Below the pieces are notes generated by a model. It made no database searches, was not told the origin of the DNA, and was given only the letters and a program-made list of their open reading frames with translations. From Selenomonas sp. AB3002 (GTDB lineage Bacteria > Bacillota > Negativicutes > Selenomonadales > Selenomonadaceae), in NCBI RefSeq assembly GCF_000702545.1, contig NZ_JNIO01000008.1, forward strand, positions 1,364,001 to 1,428,000: a stretch of 64,000 bases of DNA, given 5' to 3'. Below, in pieces: positions 53,892-63,301 of this stretch. Each line of letters opens with the position of its first letter. Within the stretch, counting starts at the first letter, position 1. A program made the translations under genes and the position numbers.

Positions 53892-56800
53892 TTAATTTTT
53901 GCCAGTGGCAAAATGGCTTTCTGTGCTTTTTTCCTTCTTGGGCCCTCTTTCTTTGGCCACAGACAACATGAGCTTGATGCGGTTCAGCTGGTTGACCTCG
54001 GAGGAACCTGCATCGCAGTCGATGGCAGTGAGGTTGGCCCCCGGGTAGCTGGCCCTGAGCTCATGGAGCACGCCCTTGCCCGTGATATGGTTGGGCAGGC
54101 AGCCGAAGGGCTGGAGGCAGATGACGTTGGGAACCCCTTCATCAATGAGCTTCACCATCTCGCCGGTGAGGAACCAGCCCTCCCCTGCCATATTGCCCAG
54201 AGACACATGGCGGGAAGCCAGCCTGGCTGTCTCGTAGATGGAGCGTGGTGCCAGGAAATGCCGGCTCTGCTCCAACGCCTTCTTCATGGGATGGCGGAAG
54301 AACTCCAAGAGACGGATGAACATCTTGCTGAAGACCTGCTCCTTGTAGGAGCCTGACAGCAGCTTACGCTTGGCAATGGCATCGTAGGCGGTATAGAGGA
54401 AGAAGTCTACGAAGTCCGGCATGACCACCTCGGCTCCTTCGTCCATGAGGACTTGCTCAAGATGATTGTTGGCCACGGGATGGTATTTCACCAGGATCTC
54501 CCCTACCACGCCCACCTTGGGCTTCCAAAGCTCCTCATCAATGGGCAGATGGTCAAAATCCCTGACCATCGCCTTCATGTTCTTCCGATACTTCCACCAG
54601 CTGCCGTGCCGGATCTCTTCCTTGGCCCGCTCCAGCCACTTGTTATACAGGGCCTTGGTGCTGCCGGCGGTGAGTTCGTAGGGCATCATGCGGTTCTTCA
54701 CATTCATCAGGGCATCGCCGTAAACGGCGGCCTTGATGACATCCACCAGCATCTCCCGGGTCAGCTTGAAGTCGTCAGTCTCATCCGGCAGTCCCATGCA
54801 GGCAAAGACAGGTACCTGGGGGAACCCGGCGTATTTCAGCGCCTCGCGCAGCACGCCGATGTAGTTGGTGGCGCGGCAGGCACCGCAGGTCTGGAACAGC
54901 ACGATGCTGGTGTGGTCCGGGTCGCAGAGCCCGTCCTTCAGGGCCGAAATCAGCTGCCCGATGACCACGATGGCCGGGTAGCACATGTCGTTGTTCACAT
55001 ACCTGAGGCCCACATCCGTGGTCTGCTTGTTGGGCATGGGCGGAATCATCACATTGTAGCCATACTTCCGCAGGGCTGTCTTGATGAGCTCGAAATGGAT
55101 AGGCGCCATCTGGGGTGCCAGGATAGTATGGGCAGCCTTGCAGTCTGCCGTGAAATGCGGCCTCTCGATGGGCTTCACCTCACGATAGGGCAGGGGCTTC
55201 CTGCGGGCCAGAGCCGCCATCAGGGAGCGCAGGCGGATGCGGGCCGCCCCCAGATTGGACACTTCGTCCAATTTGATCATGGTGTAGATGCGGTCATGGG
55301 CTTCCAGGATATCCTTGGTCTGCCCGGTAGTCAGGGCATCAAGGCCGCAGCCGAAAGAACTCAGCTGGATCAGCGTGAGGTTCGGATGCTCTGCCACGAA
55401 CTGGGCCGCCCGATAGAGACGGGCATGGTAGCTCCACTGGTTCACAATGCTGAGCTTCTGGGCCTTGATGGGCAGATGGCAGACCGCATCCTCAGAGAGG
55501 ATAGGCAGTTTGTAGGACTGGATCATTTCGGCAATACCGTGATTGATTTCCGGATCCACATGATAGGGACGCCCCACCAGCACAATAGCCTGCTGGCCCG
55601 TTTTCTCAATATGCTCCAAAATGCTGGCACCAAAGGCCCGCACATCCTCGCGATACTTAGCCAGTTCCCTGTAGCCTGCCGCCACTGCCGTCTTGATTTC
55701 CTGCTTGCTGAGGCCCTCATGGCTGCCCAGCTCCTCATAAAGGCGCTGCACCATGCGCTTCTCATCGTCCAATGGCAGGAATGGCTGAAGGAAATCTACC
55801 CCTTCCTCCTTCAGGATATCCATGTTGCCACGGATATTCTCCGCATAGGAAGCCACGATGGGGCAGTTGAAGTGATTGTCCGACTGGCACTGGTCATCTG
55901 CCATATTGTAAGGCTCGCAGGGATAGAAAATCTTCTTGACTCCCTTTTCCACCAGATCCATGATATGGCCATGCACCAATTTGGCCGGATAACAAAGGGA
56001 ATCCGAAGGAATGGTGGCCATACCCTTGTAGTACATCCTGGCGCTGGATTTGCCCGAGAGCACCACTTCATAGCCCAGCTCCGTGAAGAAAGTGAACCAG
56101 AAGGGATAGTCCTCATACATATTCAGCACCCGGGGCAGGCCGATGCGCCCCCGCTTCGCGCCTTCATTGGGCGCATAAGCCTTGAAGAGGCGGTCGTACT
56201 TATACTGATAGATATTGGGCACCTCATGCGTGGCCTTGCTGCCCCCGGCCCCCCGCTCACAGCGGTTGCCAGTGAAATACTTGCCCCCGTCCGGGAACTT
56301 CTGCATGGTCACCAGGCACTTGTTGCCGCAGCCCTGGCAACGGTAAGAGCTGGTAGCTACGGTAAACTCTGCCAGTTCTTCTGAGGAAAGCAGCTGAGAC
56401 TTCTCCTCGGGGCGTTCATCGGCTTCCAAAGCCAGGATAGCCGCACCATAAGCCCCCATAAGCCCCGCAATATCCGGGCGGATAACCTCCCGGTCAAGCA
56501 ATTTCTCCATGCAGCGCAGCACAGCATCATTGTAGAAAGTGCCCCCCTGCACCACAATGTGGTCACCCAAGGTGGAGGTATCCTTCAGCTGCATGACCTT
56601 GAAGAGGGCATTCTTGATGACGGAGAAGGCAATGCCGGCGGAAATATCCGCCACCTCTGCCCCTTCCTTCTGGGCCTGCTTCACCTTGGAATTCATGAAG
56701 ACAGTGCAGCGGGTACCCAGGTCTACAGGAGCCTTGGACTCAATGGCCCTCTCGGCAAACTCTGCCGCCGTCATGTGCAGGCCCTCGGCAAAGTTCTGGA

Positions 56801-58157
56801 TAAAGGAGCCGCAGCCTGCCGAACAGGCTTCATTCAGGGTGATATTGCCGATATTGCCGTCCTTGACGAAGAAGCACTTCATATCCTGCCCGCCGATATC
56901 CAGCACGAAGGTGACTTCGGGGCAGAATTCCTGGGCCGCCCGCAAATGGGCAAAGGTCTCCACCTCGCCCCCGTCAGCGTGGACAGCGGCCTTCACAATG
57001 GCCTCGCCGTAGCCGGTAGTCAGCACCCCTGCAATATAAGCACTTTCCGGCAGGGCCTTGTAAAGCTCCTTCAGCTCCCCTACCACTGTCTGGAGGGGAG
57101 AACCCTGATTGCTGCCGTAGGAAGTGTAGAGAATTTCCTTTTCCAGGCCAATGGCCGTGATCTTGGTGGTGGTGGAACCTGCGTCAATGCCCACGTAAAC
57201 GGGACCGGCGTAGGAAGAAAGCTCTCCCCGCTTCACCTTGTCCCTGTCGTGGCGGGCCTTGAACTCCTTGTACTCGGCAGGAGTATCAAAGAGGGTGAAG
57301 TCTGCCTTGCGGGTCTCGGCAGCAGCTGCCTGGGCCGCGCCTTTGATGCAGGCGTCCAGTTTTTGGGTGTCAATGACCTGCGCCTCTTCGGAAAGAGCAG
57401 AGCCCATGGCCACGAAGTAGTTGCCATAGTCCACCTTTACCACATGGTCATCGTCCAGCTTCAAAGTCTCAATAAAGCGGTTCTTCAACTCCGGCAGGAA
57501 GTGCAGCGGCCCTCCCAGGAAAGCCACCTTGCCCGTAATGGGACGCCCCTGGGCCAGATTGCCGATGGTCTGGTTCACCACCGCCTGGAAGATGGAAAGA
57601 GCAATATCCGCCTTTTCCGCTCCGTCATTCATAAGGGCCTGGATGTCCGTCTTGGCAAAGACACCACAGCGGGAGGCAATAGTATAGATCTGCCTGCCCT
57701 TTTCTGCCAGAGCGTTCAGCCCCGGAGCATCCGTGGACAAAAGAGAAGCCATGTGGTCGATAAAAGACCCGGTGCCCCCTGCGCAGACGCCGTTCATGCG
57801 CTGCTCCGGCGCATCGCCGAAATAAGTGATCTTGGCATCCTCGCCGCCCAGCTCAACCACCGTATCGGTCTGGGGAATCAGCTCCTTCACCGCCGCAGCG
57901 CAGGCAATGACCTCCTGCACAAAGGGCAGGCCAATGCGCTGGGCAATGCCCATGCCTGCAGAGCCCGTGAGGGCAAAGGAAAACTTCTTCTCCCCCACCA
58001 CTTCCTTGAGGTGCGTGAGGTTTTCCTGCAAAGCATTGCCAATTTCTGAAAAGTGACGGGCATAGTTCTTGTAGAGTATCTTCTTTTCATGGTCCATCAC
58101 CACCAGCTTGATGGTGGTAGAGCCCACATCAATGCCCACCTTCAGTATTGAGTCCAT
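53892..58157 (-). CDS. Giant 2-hydroxyacyl-CoA-dehydratase-activase-like protein
   Basis: 1421 residues. Two ASKHA ATPase domains in tandem: 'VGIDVGSTTIKLVVM' (7-21) with cluster-ligand Cys in 'NGVCAGGTGSF', and 'VGIDAGSTTTKITAIG' (about 320) with 'NEACSAGCGSF'. A Cys-rich link 'CQGCGNKC' follows, then a DUF2229 region ('RIGLPRVLNMYEDYPFWFT') and a dehydratase-subunit-like C-terminal half ('SSFGCGLDALTT', 'VFACMGLP', 'LQPFGCLPNHITGKG'). Activases use ATP and a [4Fe-4S] cluster to push one electron to the dehydratase. This fusion family is widespread in anaerobes and its substrate is unknown. Monocistronic. Confidence 0.88.
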   Translation of the reverse strand: MDSILKVGIDVGSTTIKLVVMDHEKKILYKNYARHFSEIGNALQENLTHLKEVVGEKKFSFALTGSAGMGIAQRIGLPFVQEVIACAAAVKELIPQTDTVVELGGEDAKITYFGDAPEQRMNGVCAGGTGSFIDHMASLLSTDAPGLNALAEKGRQIYTIASRCGVFAKTDIQALMNDGAEKADIALSIFQAVVNQTIGNLAQGRPITGKVAFLGGPLHFLPELKNRFIETLKLDDDHVVKVDYGNYFVAMGSALSEEAQVIDTQKLDACIKGAAQAAAAETRKADFTLFDTPAEYKEFKARHDRDKVKRGELSSYAGPVYVGIDAGSTTTKITAIGLEKEILYTSYGSNQGSPLQTVVGELKELYKALPESAYIAGVLTTGYGEAIVKAAVHADGGEVETFAHLRAAQEFCPEVTFVLDIGGQDMKCFFVKDGNIGNITLNEACSAGCGSFIQNFAEGLHMTAAEFAERAIESKAPVDLGTRCTVFMNSKVKQAQKEGAEVADISAGIAFSVIKNALFKVMQLKDTSTLGDHIVVQGGTFYNDAVLRCMEKLLDREVIRPDIAGLMGAYGAAILALEADERPEEKSQLLSSEELAEFTVATSSYRCQGCGNKCLVTMQKFPDGGKYFTGNRCERGAGGSKATHEVPNIYQYKYDRLFKAYAPNEGAKRGRIGLPRVLNMYEDYPFWFTFFTELGYEVVLSGKSSARMYYKGMATIPSDSLCYPAKLVHGHIMDLVEKGVKKIFYPCEPYNMADDQCQSDNHFNCPIVASYAENIRGNMDILKEEGVDFLQPFLPLDDEKRMVQRLYEELGSHEGLSKQEIKTAVAAGYRELAKYREDVRAFGASILEHIEKTGQQAIVLVGRPYHVDPEINHGIAEMIQSYKLPILSEDAVCHLPIKAQKLSIVNQWSYHARLYRAAQFVAEHPNLTLIQLSSFGCGLDALTTGQTKDILEAHDRIYTMIKLDEVSNLGAARIRLRSLMAALARRKPLPYREVKPIERPHFTADCKAAHTILAPQMAPIHFELIKTALRKYGYNVMIPPMPNKQTTDVGLRYVNNDMCYPAIVVIGQLISALKDGLCDPDHTSIVLFQTCGACRATNYIGVLREALKYAGFPQVPVFACMGLPDETDDFKLTREMLVDVIKAAVYGDALMNVKNRMMPYELTAGSTKALYNKWLERAKEEIRHGSWWKYRKNMKAMVRDFDHLPIDEELWKPKVGVVGEILVKYHPVANNHLEQVLMDEGAEVVMPDFVDFFLYTAYDAIAKRKLLSGSYKEQVFSKMFIRLLEFFRHPMKKALEQSRHFLAPRSIYETARLASRHVSLGNMAGEGWFLTGEMVKLIDEGVPNVICLQPFGCLPNHITGKGVLHELRASYPGANLTAIDCDAGSSEVNQLNRIKLMLSVAKERGPKKEKSTESHFATGKN

Positions 58158-58280
58158 GTTTACACCACCTAGTATTACGGGAATTTCTTGTAGAACTTAG
58201 TTCTATAAAGCATGACTAAGAAGCCCTTTTACAGGCTCTTTTCATATTTTATACCATGTCAAGGCTGCCTGTCTAGTAAT

Positions 58281-58319
58281 TTTAAGGGAGAGCGACACCA
58301 TCCTGCGCTCTCCCTTAAA
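58281..58319 (-). terminator. Hairpin ending the ECF operon
   Basis: 14-bp stem TTTAAGGGAGAGCG/CGCTCTCCCTTAAA just after ecfT; the A/T ends give weak U-runs on either strand. Confidence 0.65.
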
Positions 58320-58334
58320 GATTCTTGTATTTGT

Positions 58335-59135
58335 TCAGTTAAGCCACGCCAACGCTGACAAGCCTGCTGCCAGCAGCACCATCAGGGTCACCGCCGCATA
58401 GTCCAGCCTGGTCACCGCCAGAGCCTTCATCTGCGTCCTGCCCACGCCGCCGCGGTAGCAGCGGGCTTCCATAGCCAGAGCCAGTTCATCAGCTCTGCGG
58501 AAGGCAGAGAGGAACAGAGGCACCATGATGGGCACCGCTGCCTTGATGCGGGTGGCAAGGCCGCCGGAGGAAAAATCCACTCCTCTGGCCTGCTGGGCTT
58601 TCATGATACGGTCTGTTTCCTCTATCAGGGTAGGCACGAACCGCAGGGCTATGGTCATCATCATGGCCAGCTCATGGGCAGGCACGCCAAAGCGGCGAAA
58701 AGGCGACAACAGTGCCTCCATGGCATCTGTCAGCTTCACGGGGCTGGTGGTGAAAGTCAGCAGGGAGCTGAGGAGTATCAGGAGCACCAGCCGCAGGCAG
58801 ATGAAGCTGCCCCGGGAGATGCCCTCCTGGGTGATGGCCACAGGCCCCAGCTTCGCTACTTCCTCTCCCGGCGTGCCCAGCAGGTGGATGATGAAGGTCA
58901 GCACGATGATCCATAGCAGGGGCCTGATGGACTTCAGGAGCACCAGCACAGGCACCCCCGAAGCCAGCATCAAAAGCCCCGTCAGCAAAATGAGGGCACC
59001 ATAGGCAAACCAGTTGCTGAAGATGAAGATTTCCGCCATCAATAGCAGCAAAAGCATGATTTTCACTCTGGGGTCCAACCGGTGCAAAAGGGACCTGCCA
59101 GGATAATACTGGCCTATGGTGATATCGCTAAGCAC
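58335..59135 (-). CDS. ecfT: ECF transporter transmembrane subunit EcfT
   Basis: 266 residues, five to six membrane helices. Coupling-helix motifs 'AQQARGVDF' and 'MEARCYRGG' link the ATPases to the membrane part. Works with different substrate-binding S components for vitamins or metals; none is encoded beside it. Start overlaps the ecfA2 end by eight bases. Confidence 0.94.
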   Translation of the reverse strand: MLSDITIGQYYPGRSLLHRLDPRVKIMLLLLLMAEIFIFSNWFAYGALILLTGLLMLASGVPVLVLLKSIRPLLWIIVLTFIIHLLGTPGEEVAKLGPVAITQEGISRGSFICLRLVLLILLSSLLTFTTSPVKLTDAMEALLSPFRRFGVPAHELAMMMTIALRFVPTLIEETDRIMKAQQARGVDFSSGGLATRIKAAVPIMVPLFLSAFRRADELALAMEARCYRGGVGRTQMKALAVTRLDYAAVTLMVLLAAGLSALAWLN

Positions 59136-60009
59136 GTTTTTTCAGCCCCCTTTCCACTGCCTTTACTGCCTCCTTGAGATTACGCACAGGCATTTCCGCT
59201 GCCAGCCCCGCCCCCTGCAGCTGCTCCATAAGCAGCAAAAGCTCAGGCGGCTCCAGCCCGGCCTCCGCCAGGATATCCCAGCACTTGAAAACTTCCAAAG
59301 GACTGCCAGAGGCAGTGACCTGCCCCTCCTGCAGCACGAACATCTCGTCTGCCAGCCGCAGGATATCGTCCATGGCATGAGATACCAGGATGATAGTCAC
59401 GGGTTCCCTGCCTCCCGTGCCTTTCTGCAGGTCAGTTATCATCTGCAGCAGGGACTCCCGCCCCCTGGGGTCAAGGCCCGCCGTAGGCTCGTCCAGTATC
59501 AGGTATGCGGGATTCAGCGCCAGGACTCCCGCAATGGCCACCCGCCGCTTCTCGCCGCCAGACAACATGAAGGGGGATTTCTGCCCAAACTTTTCATAGT
59601 CCAGTCCCACCAGTTCCAGGGACTCCTTCACCCGGGCCGAGATTTCCTCCTCAGAAAGGCCCTGATTCTTGGGACCGAAGGCCACATCAGCTGCCACTGT
59701 TTCCTCGAAAAGCTGCTGCTCGGGATACTGGAAGACGATGCCAATCCGGCGACGGGCCAGCACAGCCTGTTTCTTCCCTTCCTTATCCCTGGCGTTCAGC
59801 TTCACCCCCTCCACCATCACCTCACCTGAGGTAGGCGGAAGCAGCCCTGCCATCTGCTGTATCAGGGTAGACTTGCCGGAGCCCGTATGTCCCGCTATGG
59901 CGTAAAGCCTGCCCTGCTCAATGGTGAGATTTATCCCCATCAGTGCCTGCCGTTCCATGGGGGTGCCGGGCATATAAGTGTAGCTGACATTTTTCAGTTC
60001 AATGGACAT
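59128..60009 (-). CDS. ecfA2: ECF transporter ATPase EcfA2
   Basis: 293 residues. Walker A 'GHTGSGKST' (about 41-49), Q-loop 'FQYPEQQLFEET', signature 'LSGGEKRRVAIAGVLA', Walker B 'YLILDEPTAGLD', H-loop 'LVSHAMDD'. 'FQYPEQQLFEET' is characteristic of A2 subunits. Overlaps ecfA1 by 11 bases. Confidence 0.95.
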   Translation of the reverse strand: MSIELKNVSYTYMPGTPMERQALMGINLTIEQGRLYAIAGHTGSGKSTLIQQMAGLLPPTSGEVMVEGVKLNARDKEGKKQAVLARRRIGIVFQYPEQQLFEETVAADVAFGPKNQGLSEEEISARVKESLELVGLDYEKFGQKSPFMLSGGEKRRVAIAGVLALNPAYLILDEPTAGLDPRGRESLLQMITDLQKGTGGREPVTIILVSHAMDDILRLADEMFVLQEGQVTASGSPLEVFKCWDILAEAGLEPPELLLLMEQLQGAGLAAEMPVRNLKEAVKAVERGLKKRA

Positions 60010-60871
60010 GGCCCTTCCCCCTCAACGCCTGCAGGCTTGCCAACAATTCTTCTGCCGTGAGTATGCCCGGCTCCTGGGGCAGGGGAATGCCAGCTTTCCG
60101 CAGCCGCTCTGCCAGCTCCCCTGCCATAGGCGCCTCCAGCCCCAAAGCCTTCAGTTCCTTCGTGCGCACGAAGATTTCCCGGGGAGTGCCTTCCATCACA
60201 GCCCTGCCCTGGTCCATGACCAGCACCCGCTGGGCTGCCATGGCTTCTTCCATGAAATGGGTGATTAGAATGACCGTGAGACCCTTTTCCCGGTGCAGCC
60301 TCTTCACCACTTCCAGCACTTCCTTGCGGCCCTGGGGGTCAAGCATGGCAGTAGGTTCGTCCAGCACCAGGCAGTCCGTCTCCATGGCCAGGGCCCCCGC
60401 AATGGCCACCCGCTGCTTCTGCCCGCCGGACAGGAGATGAGGCGCCCGCTTCCTGAAACGGGCCATGCCTACTGCCTGCAGAGCCTCCGTCACCCGCTGG
60501 CGGATTTCCACCGGCTCTACGCCCAGATTCTCCGGGCCAAAAGCCACATCATCCTCCACTATGGCAGCAATGAGCTGATTATCAGGATTCTGGAACACCA
60601 TGCCCACCTGGCTACGGATTTTCCACAGCTCATTTTTCTCTGCCGCCTCCAGCGTGGAGAGCCCATCTATCCGCACCTGCCCTGCGCTGGGCAGCAAAAG
60701 CCCATTGAGATGACGGGCCAGGGTGGACTTGCCGGAGCCATTGGCCCCCAGCACCGCCACGAACTCCCCTTTCCCGATGGAAAGAGAAATCCCCGCCAAA
60801 GCCTTGTGCCCCTTGCCGTCTGCTGTCCGGTATTCATGTTCAAGATTCTCTATTTCTATAAAGGCAGCCAA
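59999..60871 (-). CDS. ecfA1: ECF transporter ATPase EcfA1
   Basis: 290 residues from TTG at 60869-60871, with AGGAGG seven bases upstream; the longer frame upstream runs through a repeat array and is rejected. Walker A 'GANGSGKST', Q-loop 'FQNPDNQLIAAIVEDDVAFG' (A1 type), signature 'LSGGQKQRVAIAGALA', Walker B 'CLVLDEPTAMLDP', H-loop 'LITHFMEE'. First gene of ecfA1-ecfA2-ecfT. Confidence 0.95.
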   Translation of the reverse strand: MAAFIEIENLEHEYRTADGKGHKALAGISLSIGKGEFVAVLGANGSGKSTLARHLNGLLLPSAGQVRIDGLSTLEAAEKNELWKIRSQVGMVFQNPDNQLIAAIVEDDVAFGPENLGVEPVEIRQRVTEALQAVGMARFRKRAPHLLSGGQKQRVAIAGALAMETDCLVLDEPTAMLDPQGRKEVLEVVKRLHREKGLTVILITHFMEEAMAAQRVLVMDQGRAVMEGTPREIFVRTKELKALGLEAPMAGELAERLRKAGIPLPQEPGILTAEELLASLQALRGKGHVH

Positions 60872-60906
60872 AGCCAAACCTCCTAAAAAAGCAAAACCGC
60901 TAAAAG

Positions 60907-60958
60907 TGGAAATATGGTAGAAATATCCATCAAAAAGTAGAAATATAGTAGAAATATC
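60907..60958. repeat. Four direct repeats GTAGAAATAT, helically phased, upstream of ecfA1
   Basis: Copies at 60907-60916 (one mismatch), 60918-60927, 60938-60947 and 60949-60958. Start-to-start spacing is 11, 20 and 11 bases, so all copies lie on nearly the same DNA face. Position 36 bases before the TTG start fits an operator array or a 31-bp duplication. Confidence 0.8.
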
Positions 60959-61030
60959 ACCAATTCCTGGAATAACGCCCATCCTAACAAGAACTCTTAT
61001 CTTGATACCATCATATGACATCAGCAAGAG

Positions 61031-61067
61031 AAAATCAACAAGCCCTCACCGAAAGAGGTGAGGGCTT
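61031..61067 (-). terminator. Terminator of the XRE regulator gene
   Basis: Perfect 11-bp stem AAGCCCTCACC/GGTGAGGGCTT followed by GTTGATTTTC on the minus strand. Confidence 0.75.
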
Positions 61068-61095
61068 GGCAAGCAGGGAAGCAACGAGAAAATTT

Positions 61096-61458
61096 TCATT
61101 CAGAGGCACATTCCTCAGCCTCTTTCCATCGTATAGCCAGCCACAGCAGATAATCTTTGTGTTCCGGGCTTATGCTTCGAAAAGAGTACAACAGAGTCTG
61201 TTCGTCCTGAAGCAATTCATTCTCCTTTCTAGGACGCTCATCTCCCATCAGCCAGGCGAGGCTTACATTCTCTGTACTGGCTATGCGGACCAGGCCATCC
61301 ACATCAGGTTGCCCGGAACCTCGCAGCCAGCCCAATAAAGCATTCCTGGTCACACCAAGCCGTCTGGCATACTCAGTCTGAGTCATTTTACTTTTTTTTT
61401 CTTTGGCTCGTTTCCACAACTCATTGATCCGCTCATGGAACTTATTCTTCCAAACCAT
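61096..61458 (-). CDS. XRE (Cro/CI) family DNA-binding protein
   Basis: 120 residues. A helix-turn-helix at about 24-68 ('MTQTEYARRLGVTRNALLGW', 'PDVDGLVRIASTENVS') and the 'LAWLMGDE' end of an HTH_3 domain, then a short helical tail. Prophage- or defence-type repressor style. Starts 14 bases after the gene at 61473-61937, so the two are likely cotranscribed. Confidence 0.85.
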   Translation of the reverse strand: MVWKNKFHERINELWKRAKEKKSKMTQTEYARRLGVTRNALLGWLRGSGQPDVDGLVRIASTENVSLAWLMGDERPRKENELLQDEQTLLYSFRSISPEHKDYLLWLAIRWKEAEECASE

Positions 61459-61472
61459 AGAAGACCCCGTCC

Positions 61473-61937
61473 TTACTCTGCGCTCTTTTCCCTAGCCGAC
61501 TTCCAACGCTTCATCAATCTGGCAGCCAGATTCACTGAAGCATCAATATCAAATTTCTCCTTCAGCATATCCGCCACCGCCTTATGCGTGCGGTAGTTGC
61601 CTGTATCAAGTTCCGCCCAAACCTGCTCCTCGATGCCATCAGTTTTCCTCTTCCGCCCGCTGCCTGGCTTGATGGTGAAAAGCTCGGAGGTTGGCTCCTG
61701 CTCTTCCATGGTCTTCCGCAGGGCACGGACACTCCTGATGCACATGCCCGTCAGTGCCACTATCTCCTCATTGCCCATGCCCGCCACCAAAAGCAGCATG
61801 GCAGCCGCCCGCTTGGAGAGAGTAGGCGGCATCAGGGTGCCCAGGAACTGCATGGTGGCAGGTACCCAGGCATCGAACTCGCCGGTGTAGCTATAGGCGA
61901 TTTTATGCCGTCCGGCTCTGCTTTTGTATTTCTGCAT
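61473..61937 (-). CDS. Helix-turn-helix protein resembling a transposase N-terminal region
   Basis: 154 residues from ATG at 61935-61937 (GGAGGGAG three bases upstream). 'LVAGMGNEEIVALTGMCIRS' and a second helix set ('YRTHKAVADMLKEKFDIDAS') look like the paired HTH units of IS630-type transposases, but no DDE domain follows. Either a domesticated regulator or an old transposase remnant. Strongly basic C-terminus suits DNA binding. Confidence 0.55.
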   Translation of the reverse strand: MQKYKSRAGRHKIAYSYTGEFDAWVPATMQFLGTLMPPTLSKRAAAMLLLVAGMGNEEIVALTGMCIRSVRALRKTMEEQEPTSELFTIKPGSGRKRKTDGIEEQVWAELDTGNYRTHKAVADMLKEKFDIDASVNLAARLMKRWKSAREKSAE

Positions 61938-62022
61938 AAACTCCCTCCTGTATCCCAGCAAATTACTGATTATATGCTGGAAAAACAGCCGAAAACAAAA
62001 AAGGATGTTCGAAAAATCATAT

Positions 62023-62181
62023 TTAGACTGCCGACTTTTCTAATTCACATAGAATATTGTTTCTTCCTCGAAAAATTATACTGGTATTTTCGAGCAGGCA
62101 ATCTTCACCAATGATAATTTTATTGTCACCATCCAATTCCATAATTGTATTGTTTCCTAAAAGTTTATTTATGATTACCAC
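62023..62181 (-). pseudogene. Truncated hexapeptide-repeat acyltransferase (52 codons)
   Basis: GTG at 62179-62181 with GGAGG seven bases upstream opens a frame of 52 residues: 'GNNTIMELDGDNKIIIGEDC' then 'LLENTSIIFRGRNNIL'. The alternating I/V pattern with GNN and GED turns is that of the first coils of left-handed beta-helix acetyltransferases in polysaccharide clusters. It ends at TAA after an unrelated tail, so most of the gene is absent. AT-rich, 13 bases after the propeller-like gene. Confidence 0.45.
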
Positions 62182-62194
62182 AAATTATCCTCCA

Positions 62195-63301
62195 TCATAA
62201 AACTTTCATATATTGTGAATAAATAAGTGCCCGCATGTCATCCGAAACAATAGCTTTTTTATCAAAATGCAATTCACATACAAATCTTCCAAAAGCAGGA
62301 GTCAAATAAATATTGCCATTCTCAAGTAAAACACCTCCCGCCCATTTTGCTGTATTGAATCTTCCATCATTAAATGTAGATACAACTTTACAATTTTGCT
62401 TAGTAGGATCATATTCATATACATATTTACTATTTCCAGGTATATTATATATCTTCCCATTGTAATGAAGCACGGTTCCATAAGACCCAAAAATTTGACA
62501 TCCTTCTTCTGTCTTTTCCAAAACCAACTCCACGCAGCCACGTTTGGGGTCTATGCAATACAAGCCTTTATTTTGAGAAAAGCTATAAATACATCCATCA
62601 ATGTAAACAGCACCGCCAAAAAGAGAGTTAGATATCCTCTCTCCTACCATCCTTACAGATAAATTCTCTAAATCAAACTCGGCAACTGCCGATCCATGCA
62701 TCGGTGTAAAGTACACCTTCCCATTTGGATGCAATACCGCTCCATTATAATTATTATCTCTAAAAGCAGAATGTCTAACTTGTTTACAGGTTTGATGTTC
62801 CAAATCTATCAGCAATACGTCCTCTGCCAAACGAGGAGGGATAACCAATGTATCATTTTTCATTACACCACCATAATGATGTCCCATAACTGTCCTGCTA
62901 TTTAATTTAGAACCGTCTATACTACAATCTACTTCTTTTACCGTTTTCATATTAATATCAATATCAAGTAGCCTGCAGGAATTCCTCATAAAACCATAAA
63001 TATGCCTATTTTTCCAAGTGCATCCCCCTGTATAGGAAAAATGTAAACCAGGGATCTCTCCAATAAATTCAACATCACACTTTTTAGGATAATAAAGCAT
63101 AGTTTTGGGGGCAGAATTATTGATATTTACAATAACTTCTTCATCATTATCATTTTTACAATGGACGCAGCCAACGTATTTTTCCGAAGATTCAGAGGCT
63201 ATACATTTTACAAGAGAAATGCGTTTAAAGTTTACATCCTTGTTCAACTCGAAGGTTCTCAGCAGTACTTTGCGATATTGCTCCTCATCAAAAAGCAGCA
63301 T
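62195..63301 (-). CDS. Beta-propeller-like (Kelch-type repeat) protein of unknown function
   Basis: 368 residues from ATG at 63299-63301 (GGAGG five bases upstream), overlapping the SDR gene's end by 14 bases. About six repeats with a G-rich strand pattern, for example 'GAVLHPNGKVYFTPMHG', 'GGAVYIDGCIYSFSQNKG', 'GTVLHYNGKIYNIPG' and 'GGVLLENGNIYLTPAFG', fit beta-propeller blades. No signal peptide from this start. Strongly AT-rich. Possibly a sugar-handling or surface-glycan protein by neighbourhood; activity unknown. Confidence 0.65.
   Translation of the reverse strand: MLLFDEEQYRKVLLRTFELNKDVNFKRISLVKCIASESSEKYVGCVHCKNDNDEEVIVNINNSAPKTMLYYPKKCDVEFIGEIPGLHFSYTGGCTWKNRHIYGFMRNSCRLLDIDINMKTVKEVDCSIDGSKLNSRTVMGHHYGGVMKNDTLVIPPRLAEDVLLIDLEHQTCKQVRHSAFRDNNYNGAVLHPNGKVYFTPMHGSAVAEFDLENLSVRMVGERISNSLFGGAVYIDGCIYSFSQNKGLYCIDPKRGCVELVLEKTEEGCQIFGSYGTVLHYNGKIYNIPGNSKYVYEYDPTKQNCKVVSTFNDGRFNTAKWAGGVLLENGNIYLTPAFGRFVCELHFDKKAIVSDDMRALIYSQYMKVL

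Noticed and set aside
54453-56384. 643-codon plus-strand frame opposite the activase-like gene
   Set aside because: Mirror of a long real gene; composition is not protein-like.
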